A stretch of DNA of 64,000 bases from UBA2040 sp041674745. GTDB taxonomy: Bacteria > Bacteroidota > Bacteroidia > Flavobacteriales_D > Crocinitomicaceae. The position numbers were made by a program, and so were the translations under genes. Positions 53,119 through 61,310 of this stretch are shown here, one piece after another (position 1 is the stretch's first letter; each line of letters begins with the position of its first letter). Under the pieces are notes generated by a model that was given only the letters and a program-made list of their open reading frames with translations, was not told the origin of the DNA and made no database searches. Location of the stretch: assembly GCA_041674745.1 (NCBI GenBank), contig JBAYVD010000005.1, positions 1 through 64,000 of the forward strand, written 5' to 3'.

Positions 53119-54399
53119 ATGAAGTATACCTTCCTCTTTTTACTTCTTTTCTCTAGTTTGGCTTTCGGTCAACAGAAGAAAACCATTTTATTGACCAATG
53201 CGTATTTGCACGTCGGCAACGGAGAAACCCTAGAAACAGCCGCCGTGGGAATAAAGAATGGAGAAATCACTTTGGTGAAAAACTCTTTAACCTATTCCTA
53301 TTCCGTTACGGATTGGGATACCATCATCGATTTGAAAGGACAACATTTGTATCCTGGCTTGGTGGCACCCAACTCTACTTTGGGATTGACGGAAATTGAC
53401 GCCGTGCGCGCAACCCGTGATTTTGATGAAGTTGGACGACTCAACCCGCACATTCGAGCTTTGATTGCTTACAACGTGGAATCGGATGTGATTTCCACTG
53501 TGCGCACGAATGGTGTTTTGATTACGCAAATTACACCGCGTGGAGGAATCATTTCAGGTAGTTCTTCTCTGGTACATTTGGACGGCTGGAATTGGGAAGA
53601 TGCCGCAATAAGCATCGACGAAGGCATTCATTTGAACTGGCCTTCCTCTTTTCCAGGAAGAAGCAAAGCGACAGATGCTTCCGATGCCAGCAAACGAAAA
53701 GGCGAATACGAAAAATCGAAACGAGAAATTTATTCTTTTTTCGCTACTGCAAAAGCGTATGCTGAAAAAAACAACCGGGAAATTCCTGAGCTGCGCTTGG
53801 AAGCCATGAAAGCTTGTTTCAACGGTCAAAAACGCGTGTACATTCACGCCAACGAGTTGCAACAATTGCTTGATGTGTTGGATTTTTGCAAAACTTTTGA
53901 CTTGAAATTTCCCGTCATTGTTGGTGGTTACGATAGCTATTTGATTCTTCCACAATTGCACGATTCCAAAATTCCGGTCATGTTGCCACGGGTGCACATG
54001 TTGCCTGAAAACGAAGACGATCCAATCGATTTACCGTATCGTTTACCGGGAATTTTACGCGAAGCCAACATCCAATTTTGTCTACAAAACGAAGGCGACA
54101 TGGAAGCGATGAATGCGCGAAATATTCCCTTTTTAGCGGGACATACCACTGGTTTTGGCCTAAGTTGGGAAGATGCTTTGCGTTCCGTGAGCTTGAGTGC
54201 GTGCGAAATTATGGGCATCGACAAATACTACGGCAGTATTGAAGTAGGAAAAAAAGCGACTTTGTTTGTGAGCGCAGGTCCGGCTTTCGATATGATGACC
54301 AATAAAGTTACTTTGGCGTTAATGAATGGAATTTGGGTAGATTTGGACAATCGGCAAAAACAATTGTACCGAAAATACGAAGAGAAGTACAAAAAATAA
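53119..54399 (+). CDS. Amidohydrolase-family protein lacking the HxH motif
   Basis: The 426-residue exported protein (signal peptide MKYTFLFLLLFSSLAFG) follows the large amidohydrolase by 3 nt and has the family outline (LTNAYLHVGNGETLETAAVGIKNGEI, QHLYPGLVAPNSTLGL, SVSLSACEIMGIDKYYGSIEVGKKATLFVS). The usual xHxH after PGL is NST here, so the first metal ligands are missing. The same loss is seen in the N-terminal half of its neighbour. It may be a non-catalytic partner subunit or may use other residues. Confidence 0.85.
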   Translation: MKYTFLFLLLFSSLAFGQQKKTILLTNAYLHVGNGETLETAAVGIKNGEITLVKNSLTYSYSVTDWDTIIDLKGQHLYPGLVAPNSTLGLTEIDAVRATRDFDEVGRLNPHIRALIAYNVESDVISTVRTNGVLITQITPRGGIISGSSSLVHLDGWNWEDAAISIDEGIHLNWPSSFPGRSKATDASDASKRKGEYEKSKREIYSFFATAKAYAEKNNREIPELRLEAMKACFNGQKRVYIHANELQQLLDVLDFCKTFDLKFPVIVGGYDSYLILPQLHDSKIPVMLPRVHMLPENEDDPIDLPYRLPGILREANIQFCLQNEGDMEAMNARNIPFLAGHTTGFGLSWEDALRSVSLSACEIMGIDKYYGSIEVGKKATLFVSAGPAFDMMTNKVTLALMNGIWVDLDNRQKQLYRKYEEKYKK

Positions 54400-54410
54400 A
54401 AACGACAACG

Positions 54411-55235
54411 ATGAAGGCAGTCAAAATTATTTCGGCATTTTTAATGATCCTTGTGATTACACAATCTTGTACCAATGACAATCCACCTGCCGAAAAAATA
54501 AAGAAGACCGCTGAACCGTCGGATTTGGAACGCCAAGTCTTTCTGGAGGTGAAAAATACACTTCCCAACCAAGATTTCCTTCCTGCCATTTTGAAGCAAC
54601 TAAAATTGGCCGAAAAAAGCATTTACAAAGATTTGTTGGTTGTCAAAGAAATTCCCTACAAAATAGGATTTAGCTTGGTGTTGTTGCCTGAGATTGTGAC
54701 GATGGAAGAGGATTTCATGGAATTCAATAGTCATATTCTGATTGTCGAAAATTCCACTGGAAATATCATCCAAAAATACTTTGAGAGCAGCGCTACCAAT
54801 GGCTGGGCTTCCGATGCTGTTGTCCTGCGGGAAATCATAGCAGATTTCACAGAATATCAAGTAAGTCCAGAAAACAGAGCCTTTGGCGTTCGCTTGAAAT
54901 ACCACGGTTCTTCCCGCGCCAATCCGTATGAGAGCGAAGTTATCTCCTTGTTTATTCCCCAAGGGAAGGAACTCAAAAAAGTGCTTTCAGACATCGAAAC
55001 ACATTTGTCTTCTGGCGAGTGGGATACCAATTGTTCAGGAGAATTCCAAACGGTTACGCGTAAACTAAACATCACACCGAAAATCGTCAACGGCTTTTAC
55101 CAAATCTCGTTCACAGGCGAGTTAATCACCACGAAAAACAAAGTCGTAAACGGGGATTGCGTGGAAGAAATTACCGAGACGAAAAATGAAAAAAATCTTT
55201 TGACCTACAAAAATGGGAAATACACAAACAAATAA
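54411..55235 (+). CDS. Putative lipoprotein following the amidohydrolases
   Basis: I start at the ATG at 54411 (274 residues); a longer frame would overlap the previous gene. The signal peptide MKAVKIISAFLMILVITQSC ends in a lipobox-like TQSC. The mature protein contains KEIPYKIGFSLVLLPEI and FESSATNGWASDAVVLREIIADFTEYQVS, with no known domain I recognise. It follows the amidohydrolase gene by 11 nt on the same strand, so it is probably co-transcribed and surface or periplasmic. Confidence 0.8.
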   Translation: MKAVKIISAFLMILVITQSCTNDNPPAEKIKKTAEPSDLERQVFLEVKNTLPNQDFLPAILKQLKLAEKSIYKDLLVVKEIPYKIGFSLVLLPEIVTMEEDFMEFNSHILIVENSTGNIIQKYFESSATNGWASDAVVLREIIADFTEYQVSPENRAFGVRLKYHGSSRANPYESEVISLFIPQGKELKKVLSDIETHLSSGEWDTNCSGEFQTVTRKLNITPKIVNGFYQISFTGELITTKNKVVNGDCVEEITETKNEKNLLTYKNGKYTNK

Positions 55236-55293
55236 ATTTTGTTAATTCACCAGGATCGCTTCATCTTAAAAATTTCATTCCCTCAATTTTCAC

Positions 55294-55301
55294 TACCTTT
55301 G
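55294..55301 (+). promoter_or_regulatory. -7 element for superoxide dismutase
   Basis: TACCTTTG matches TAnnTTTG and ends 36 nt before the ATG at 55338. Confidence 0.55.
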
Positions 55302-55337
55302 GTAGACAACATTAATATTCATTAAAAACAAAATACA

Positions 55338-55937
55338 ATGGCTTTTGAATTACCAAAATTAGGATACGCCTATGATGCTTTGGAACCAAATATCGATGCG
55401 CGTACGATGGAAATCCACCACACAAAACACCATCAAGCATATACAACCAACTTGAATGCAGCAATTGAAGGAACGGATATGGCCAACATGACCATTGATG
55501 AAATCATGAAAGTTTGCAAAGACAAGCCGGCTGTTCGCAACAACGGAGGTGGTTTTTACAATCACTCTTTGTTTTGGGCAATCATGGCGCCAAATGCAGG
55601 CGGAACACCAACGGGTGCTTTAGCTGCTGACATTGATTCGACTTTTGGATCATTCGATGCTTTCAAAGATGAATTCTCGAAAGCAGCAGCCACTCGTTTT
55701 GGTTCTGGCTGGGCATGGTTGTGCGTTTGTGAAGGAAAATTGTGTGTATGTTCTACTGCCAACCAAGACAATCCTTTGATGGGTGAAGGTTGCCAAGGAA
55801 CACCGATTTTAGGATTGGATGTTTGGGAACATGCTTACTATTTGAACTACCAAAACCGTCGTCCAGATTACATCAATTCATTTTTCAATGTAATTGATTG
55901 GAATGCGGTTGCGGAAAGATATGATGCAGCGAAATAA
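55338..55937 (+). CDS. sodA: Superoxide dismutase (Mn-type signature)
   Basis: The 199-residue enzyme has the Fe/Mn family ligands: His in MEIHHTKHHQAY, His in FYNHSLFW, and Asp and His in LDVWEHAYYLNY. The residues next to the metal, NNGGGFYNHSLFW and TANQDNPLMGEG (Gln in the C-terminal half), follow the Mn-type pattern rather than the Fe type. It converts superoxide to oxygen and peroxide in the cytoplasm. It has its own promoter element and a terminator with a TTCG loop. Confidence 0.95.
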   Translation: MAFELPKLGYAYDALEPNIDARTMEIHHTKHHQAYTTNLNAAIEGTDMANMTIDEIMKVCKDKPAVRNNGGGFYNHSLFWAIMAPNAGGTPTGALAADIDSTFGSFDAFKDEFSKAAATRFGSGWAWLCVCEGKLCVCSTANQDNPLMGEGCQGTPILGLDVWEHAYYLNYQNRRPDYINSFFNVIDWNAVAERYDAAK

Positions 55938-55956
55938 TTTGCAGAACATTTTAATG

Positions 55957-55988
55957 AAACCCTTTGTCTTCGGATGAAGGGTTTTTTA
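55957..55988 (+). terminator. Terminator after sodA
   Basis: The stem AAACCCTT / AAGGGTTT with an inner TGTC/GATG wobble stem and a TTCG tetraloop is followed by a T-run, 19 nt after the stop. Confidence 0.85.
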
Positions 55989-56021
55989 TTGGACGAAAGT
56001 TTTAAAACGGGAAAGCATCAA

Positions 56022-57911
56022 TCATTTCAACGGAATCAATTCGTACCGATAGAAAGTACAATCAACTGGTTTTTTGACCAAAATGCGAAATTCAGCCTGT
56101 TGAAGCAATTCTTTTGTTTCGAATGCATAGGTGAAAAACGCGTTTTGTTTGGTGAATTGGAAGGGAAGTTGAGCAACATCGACAAAACCTAGTGATTTTT
56201 GCCCATAATCTGCCGCTACATCGAATAAAATAGACTTCGTGGGTATTTTACTTGATTGCGCATTGGAAACAATTCTAATCTCATATTTCCCGGGCAAAAT
56301 GGAAATGAATGGACCGAATACAATTACTTTGTCCCGCATTTTTGCGTCGCCCGTTTTCAATTCCAATCGATTGGATTCCGTTTGGAAAAGTTTTGCTTCG
56401 CATTTCAATTGGTCCAGTGGGAAAATTTGCGGTTCCTTACTTGCCTTGTATTGGCACAAAGTCGAACCACCCAACTTCCGTTCCTTGCCAATTTTCTTCA
56501 ATAAAACACCAAATTGAACAATGGAATCTGGAAACTCCTCCATCCACATGTCTTTGGAAAGATAAATTTTCGGTTGCGCAAAAACAGCAGAGACCAATGC
56601 CTGGTTTTTCACGTCACTTTGATCGTGCGGCGTGCTTTTTACTTGATCGGGATTCGCAATAGAAAGTCGGTAGGCATCCCAATAATCCCCGATGATGCCG
56701 ATTTCGCCCAATTCATTCAACTCTTCCGCTGTAGATCGGTAGGAAGTATATTTCCCTTGGTTAAAGTGAAGCACATTGGTCACACTGGAAATGCCCAAAA
56801 TCAACAAAAGAATGACCGAGAAAGAATAAATGGATTTGGAGGAAAGTAGTTTGAATTTCTCCACCAGCAATAAAAATAAGAGGCTGATAGAAATATAGGG
56901 CGCCACGAAATACCAACGACCCATTTCATTGATCAACACCCAATGTGCAAGGAAAATAACCAACAAAGTTGCCAACGCGTCAAACAGCAAAAAATTCATC
57001 CAAACCGATTCAAACAAGAGAAAGCTTTTTCGATTTCGGTAAATTAAATACATTCCAAAAATCATTATTACCAATAATATCCATGCACCAAGGGCCAAAA
57101 GAAGGTCTTCACTTCCCGATAAAACCGCAACAATTTCCATTCGTACTTTGAAAAAGGCCAATTGAATTTCAGCCCAGGAGTTCATCGACATAAACTCACC
57201 CGTTTGGGCGGTCGCATAGGTTTTCATTTTCCGAATCGCTAGAAAAATAAATACGAGCACGAAGGCAAAGACGATGGTGGAAAATTCCAGCTTTTTGTGT
57301 TTCAATAGGTCGTGTAAAAACTTCGTGCCAAAAAGCACAATTAGTGTGATAAAAACCAAATCCGAACACCAAACGGCCAGCAACCAAATGATCACAATAG
57401 CACCCAAGCGAAACCAATTTGGGAAATGCGTGAGTAAATTTTCCTTCCAATTGATTTTCTGAATAAAGACCAGTGAAAATCCAATTAAACTATAGCCCAT
57501 TCCAATGGGAAAGGAGGTAATATTTAAAAATCGTTGATAGGGCAAAAACCAGCATAGCGCCAGAAGCAAAATGATTCTATTGTCTTTGAACAAGGTAGAC
57601 CAACCCCAAAAACCGAGGAATAAAATAAGATAGTTGCTCAGAGAAACAGCATAAATTGAACCAAAACCAATTGCTTTGAAAACCTGACTGATCAACGGAA
57701 TCAATGTGCCGCCACGATCTTGTCCCCAGCAATACAAATCATGTGGCAATTGATATTCATGCGCCATCAATACATTCAGCGCATCGTCAGAATTTACGAA
57801 AGGATAAAAAGCGATGGAAAAAAGGAAAAAAGAAATTGAAACAATGATTCCAATTGCCAAATAGAAACTGTATGTTTTTAAAAAAGACTTTTCTCCTTCA
57901 ATCATTTTCAT
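56022..57911 (-). CDS. Polytopic membrane protein, GT-C glycosyltransferase-like
   Basis: The 629-residue protein has about ten predicted membrane helices in its first 400 residues and a hydrophilic C-terminal domain of about 230. In the first large loop the NSDDALNVLMAHEY stretch carries an acidic pair of the kind used by GT-C glycosyltransferases (polyprenyl-phosphate-sugar-dependent), followed by DRGGTLIPLIS. The C-terminal half includes IIGDYWDAYRLSIANP. I infer a GT-C transferase acting on cell-surface lipid or protein; this is not certain. The start is the ATG at 57911, with a second in-frame ATG at 57905. Confidence 0.7.
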   Translation of the reverse strand: MKMIEGEKSFLKTYSFYLAIGIIVSISFFLFSIAFYPFVNSDDALNVLMAHEYQLPHDLYCWGQDRGGTLIPLISQVFKAIGFGSIYAVSLSNYLILFLGFWGWSTLFKDNRIILLLALCWFLPYQRFLNITSFPIGMGYSLIGFSLVFIQKINWKENLLTHFPNWFRLGAIVIIWLLAVWCSDLVFITLIVLFGTKFLHDLLKHKKLEFSTIVFAFVLVFIFLAIRKMKTYATAQTGEFMSMNSWAEIQLAFFKVRMEIVAVLSGSEDLLLALGAWILLVIMIFGMYLIYRNRKSFLLFESVWMNFLLFDALATLLVIFLAHWVLINEMGRWYFVAPYISISLLFLLLVEKFKLLSSKSIYSFSVILLLILGISSVTNVLHFNQGKYTSYRSTAEELNELGEIGIIGDYWDAYRLSIANPDQVKSTPHDQSDVKNQALVSAVFAQPKIYLSKDMWMEEFPDSIVQFGVLLKKIGKERKLGGSTLCQYKASKEPQIFPLDQLKCEAKLFQTESNRLELKTGDAKMRDKVIVFGPFISILPGKYEIRIVSNAQSSKIPTKSILFDVAADYGQKSLGFVDVAQLPFQFTKQNAFFTYAFETKELLQQAEFRILVKKPVDCTFYRYELIPLK

Positions 57912-57983
57912 TCTTTAGAAAACGAACTTAGTGAAAAATAAGGAATTTGGCTGATTTGCACTCGATTGTATAGAAAATTTGGG

Positions 57984-58003
57984 AATTTGGGAATTCCCAA
58001 ATT
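57984..58003. repeat. 20-bp perfect palindrome between minus-strand genes
   Basis: The palindrome centres on GGAATTCC with AATTT arms and is preceded by a direct repeat of AATTTGGG. It lies 22 nt past the end of the oxidase operon and 72 nt before the start of the GT-C-like gene. It could be a weak terminator or an operator site. Confidence 0.5.
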
Positions 58004-58025
58004 TACGAACGACCACTGTAATTAA

Positions 58026-58547
58026 TCATTTATAAAATGGAGCAATCATCCAATAAACAATTACCCCCGTAACAGCGACATAAAACCAAATCGGCCAGGC
58101 ATAACGCGTCCATTTTTTGTGCTTGGTATAATTCCCTTGCCATGCCCACAAATAGGTGAACAAAACTATTGGGATTACGGCTACACTCAACACGATGTGC
58201 GAAATCAAAACGGGATAGTACAAATAACCATATTCACCCAAATAAGCCGTCGAGTCACTGGTCATATGGTACCACACATACAAGGCTAGAAAAACAATCG
58301 ATAGCAAAAGGCTGAACCGAATCAAAGCACGGTGCATGCGCATGTCTTTCGTTTTAATGGCAATCAACGCCCAAATCAACAAACCTGCCGTGCAACCATT
58401 GATGGTGGCGTATACCGGCGGAAGAAACGAGGTATCGTAACCTGGAATTTTTACTTTGAACAGGATCGCCACCACCACAGGAATGGCAATGGAAACAATT
58501 TTTATACTATTCGTAATCTTCTTACTTCTTGGATCCAGATACGCCAT
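58026..58547 (-). CDS. DUF420 family membrane protein
   Basis: The 173-residue protein has five predicted membrane helices and the DUF420 pattern (INGCTAGLLIWALIAIKTKDMRMHRALIRFSLLLS, with conserved His). In bacteria DUF420 proteins are often encoded with SCO and oxidase subunits, so it is likely an assembly or haem-related factor of the oxidase. It is the last gene of the operon and overlaps the SCO gene by 26 nt. Confidence 0.9.
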   Translation of the reverse strand: MAYLDPRSKKITNSIKIVSIAIPVVVAILFKVKIPGYDTSFLPPVYATINGCTAGLLIWALIAIKTKDMRMHRALIRFSLLLSIVFLALYVWYHMTSDSTAYLGEYGYLYYPVLISHIVLSVAVIPIVLFTYLWAWQGNYTKHKKWTRYAWPIWFYVAVTGVIVYWMIAPFYK

Positions 58548-59184
58548 ATTCGTGTTTTAAAAGGTTTCGTATATCTTTGGCCATTCGGTCAACTTCCGTT
58601 GGCTCTACACCAACGTAAACTCCTCGAATGTAGCCTTCTTTGTCAACTAAAGTAAAAGCAGGAGAATGGGCATACCCACCTGCAGATGCTGCATCTTTTC
58701 CTGCGAATAGTTGAAAATTCTCTATTCCTAATTTGTGTGTTTTCGCTTCATCTCCTGTGAAAAACTGCCAATTATTCGCAGTTATATCGTACTTTTTCAT
58801 GTACGCTCTTAACCGAGTTGGCTGATCTCTTTTTGGATTGATTGAAAACGACATGAATTGAATATCGTCAGACAAATCTGAAAGTTCTTCGTTCAACCGT
58901 TTCATTTGCTTGGTCATGGTTGGACAAATCGTTGGGCAAGAGGTGAAAAAGAAATCGGAAACCCATACCTTTCCTTTCATATCTTGCGATCGAACAACGG
59001 TTGAGTCTTGATTCAAGTAGGAAAATTCGATCATTTTTGGATAAATCGTATCCACTACTTCCTTGCCATTTACGGTTCGGTATTCCAAATCAAAATTACC
59101 CACTTTTGGCAAAGGCGTGTATTCTTCTTGACAAGCACCTAACACTAGACTTATCAAACTTACAATTAACAGAAAACGTTTCAT
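58522..59184 (-). CDS. SCO1/SenC family copper chaperone
   Basis: The 220-residue lipoprotein-like protein (signal KRFLLIVSLISLVLGAC) has a thioredoxin fold with the copper-binding pair in FTSCPTICPTMTKQM (CxxxC). The third ligand His is in YAHSPAFTLVDKEGYIRGVY. SCO proteins deliver copper to the CuA site of cytochrome oxidase. It overlaps the upstream SCO-like gene by ATGA. Confidence 0.93.
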   Translation of the reverse strand: MKRFLLIVSLISLVLGACQEEYTPLPKVGNFDLEYRTVNGKEVVDTIYPKMIEFSYLNQDSTVVRSQDMKGKVWVSDFFFTSCPTICPTMTKQMKRLNEELSDLSDDIQFMSFSINPKRDQPTRLRAYMKKYDITANNWQFFTGDEAKTHKLGIENFQLFAGKDAASAGGYAHSPAFTLVDKEGYIRGVYVGVEPTEVDRMAKDIRNLLKHEYGVSGSKK

Positions 59185-59861
59185 TTTTTCTTTTTACTTG
59201 ACTCTTTGTCGTATTGCTTCTGCAGCAGGGCCATGTCTTCTTTCATTCTTCGAATCATTCCCTCAGTCGTCCCTGATAGAACCATTCTAAGGTGATTTTG
59301 TTTATCCAAAAGCAACATTAATTCTTGAAAAGATTGTCCGCCGTAAAATTCGTCGCCTTCTTGAAGCAGAGATTTCCCATTGTTTTCGAAATCATACAAA
59401 CTTTTTGCATCGCCTTTGGCTAAAATCCACAGTTTGGGATCATAATCTAAAACACGATCTTTCAACATATCTTCTACCGAGCTCAAGTCATCTACCGAAT
59501 TTCCTTTTCCATCCGTTACAAAGGATAGAATGCGCACCTGTTTCAACTTTTTACGCTTGTTGGCAAAAATATGCTGGTAAATGCCTTGGTTCAAGTGAAA
59601 GAAAGAAATGGCACAAGAATCTGGACAAGATGTTTGTAGCGTAGTTACTAAAACTACATCCCCTTCAAACTCTTTGAAGGTTCTCGTTTTTCCATTTACA
59701 TCAACAAAGGAATAATTGGTTGCTTTTCCATAATCATCCAATTCCTTGAATTTATGCTCGCAACCGCGAGAGGAAATTAATAGTAAAATAGAAGCCGGTC
59801 CAAATAAAAGTAGAAATGTTAACGCTACTTTCATTCGTCCGGCTGCAGTTCTTTGTGCCAT
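59181..59861 (-). CDS. SCO-like thioredoxin-fold protein
   Basis: The 226-residue protein has an N-terminal membrane anchor (about residues 11-30) and a thioredoxin-like domain with CPDSC in LQTSCPDSCAISFFHLNQ, the same CxxxC spacing as in SCO proteins. The C-terminal tail is highly charged (KESSKKKK). No equivalent of the SCO His is evident (HLRMVLSG is the nearest), so it may have lost copper binding or act as a thiol reductase for the oxidase. It lies 12 nt after the subunit IV gene. Confidence 0.85.
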   Translation of the reverse strand: MAQRTAAGRMKVALTFLLLFGPASILLLISSRGCEHKFKELDDYGKATNYSFVDVNGKTRTFKEFEGDVVLVTTLQTSCPDSCAISFFHLNQGIYQHIFANKRKKLKQVRILSFVTDGKGNSVDDLSSVEDMLKDRVLDYDPKLWILAKGDAKSLYDFENNGKSLLQEGDEFYGGQSFQELMLLLDKQNHLRMVLSGTTEGMIRRMKEDMALLQKQYDKESSKKKK

Positions 59862-59873
59862 AAGAGGACTGGA

Positions 59874-60242
59874 TTAAACTCCGTGAGATGCTAAACTTCC
59901 ACTTACGTGGATTCCTTCCGTTATAGCAATAAAAATTAAATAACACATAAAGACAAAATATGGAAGCAAAATCACATATTTCAATACTTTTTTCTCATCA
60001 CCCAAGTGCATAAATGAAAGTACAATGTAACCGGCTTTCAACAAGGTCAAAGCAACGAAAGTCCATTTTACCATCGGCCAGATTCCTGAACCTTGTTTGA
60101 TAAAGGCACCTAACAAAACCTCAACTGCGGTAACAACCGTTAAAATAGCCGTAACCTTCCAAATTTTCTTTCTCAACAATTTTCCTTCCTCCTCGCTGTG
60201 GTGCGTATCCAAGGAATATTCTATAATATCATCTCTTTCCAT
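59874..60242 (-). CDS. Cytochrome c oxidase subunit IV family protein
   Basis: The 122-residue protein has three predicted membrane helices (about 30-48, 56-76, 85-107) and matches the small bacterial subunit IV layout: WKVTAILTVVTAVEVLLGAFI, LLKAGYIVLSFMHLGDEKK, LPYFVFMCYLIFIAITEG. It sits between the subunit III gene (21 nt upstream) and the SCO-like gene (12 nt downstream). It is a structural subunit of the terminal oxidase. Confidence 0.9.
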   Translation of the reverse strand: MERDDIIEYSLDTHHSEEEGKLLRKKIWKVTAILTVVTAVEVLLGAFIKQGSGIWPMVKWTFVALTLLKAGYIVLSFMHLGDEKKVLKYVILLPYFVFMCYLIFIAITEGIHVSGSLASHGV

Positions 60243-60263
60243 GATAAACTATTTTCTCTGTAA

Positions 60264-61286
60264 TTAAATAAGATAAAAGAAGGTAAATACGAATACCCAA
60301 ACTAAATCGACAAAGTGCCAGTACAAGCCAGTTTTCTCAACCATTTCGTAATGACCTCTTTTGTGGTAGGTTCCTTTTACGACTCCCAATAAAACGATGA
60401 TATTGATCATCACCCCAGAGAATACGTGGAAACCGTGGAAACCTGTGATGAAGAAAAAGAATTGACCGTATTGTTGTGGACCGTATTCGTTTTGCTCCAA
60501 GTTGGCACCGTAAATTACTCGATTTGCTTCTCCGCTATTGATTACTTGACCATACAAATCACACGCTTCTTTACCAATTTCTTGACCTACGTGGTATTTT
60601 TTACCGGCTTTTTTAATAATCATTGTTACGTCGTGATCTGCATCTTTCGAAACTTTTGCTTTGGAACCGTCATGCAAAGTAATGATTCCATTTTCGATGT
60701 GACCAGTCACCACTGCGTGTTGGAATTGGTGCATCAAATCCTCGGTAATTACTTCACCTTTGTGGTGATGTTTTCCTGCTTCAATTACCGTAAAGTTTTT
60801 CAACTCACCAAAATGACCTTTCACGACCGCTTGAGAACCGTCTGCTAATTCCACTTTACCAAATTCAGAACCGTGGATGAAGTGACTCCACTCCCACGCT
60901 TGAGAACCGACGAAAAAGAAACCACCTATTATCGTTGCTAACAACCATTTTGTCACTCCTTTTTTATCCATTCTATGACCAGCTTCAACCGCTAATACCA
61001 TCGTAACTGAAGAAACGATTAGAATAAATGTCATCAAGGCTACGTACAACAAAGGAAAACCATGACCTAAAAAAGGCATCGAGTTAAATGTCTCTTCCCC
61101 AATCGGCCATGCATCTTGTGCATCGTGTCTCGTGAAACCATATGCCACCAACAAACCACCAAAGGTAAGTGCATCAGAAACTAAGAAAAACCACATCATT
61201 AGTTTACCATAGCTTACTGAAAACGGTGATACTTTACCACCCCAAGGATTCGTTGCGCTAGTGTCGTGTGAAGCGTGTCCTGCCAT
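60264..61286 (-). CDS. Haem-copper oxidase subunit III with a hydrophilic insertion
   Basis: The 340-residue subunit has five clear membrane helices. KLMMWFFLVSDALTFGGLLVAYG and VGSQAWEWSHFIHGSEF give the conserved N-terminal part; GQFFFFITGFHGFHVFSGV and LYWHFVDLVWVFVFTFFYLI give the C-terminal part. Between them, residues about 139-268 form a soluble His-rich insertion (KHHHKGEV, HQFQHAVV) absent in most subunit III proteins. It is 24 nt downstream of the other subunit III gene. The role of the insert is unknown. Confidence 0.9.
   Translation of the reverse strand: MAGHASHDTSATNPWGGKVSPFSVSYGKLMMWFFLVSDALTFGGLLVAYGFTRHDAQDAWPIGEETFNSMPFLGHGFPLLYVALMTFILIVSSVTMVLAVEAGHRMDKKGVTKWLLATIIGGFFFVGSQAWEWSHFIHGSEFGKVELADGSQAVVKGHFGELKNFTVIEAGKHHHKGEVITEDLMHQFQHAVVTGHIENGIITLHDGSKAKVSKDADHDVTMIIKKAGKKYHVGQEIGKEACDLYGQVINSGEANRVIYGANLEQNEYGPQQYGQFFFFITGFHGFHVFSGVMINIIVLLGVVKGTYHKRGHYEMVEKTGLYWHFVDLVWVFVFTFFYLI
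60483..60872 (-). other. Hydrophilic insertion in oxidase subunit III (second gene)
   Basis: Codes residues about 139-268, soluble and His/Lys/Gly-rich, between conserved membrane helices. It contains VELADGSQAVVKG and ITLHDGSKAKVSKD, two similar beta-hairpin-like units. Confidence 0.6.
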
Positions 61287-61310
61287 CTTGAATTTTTTTT
61301 GTTTGCAAGT

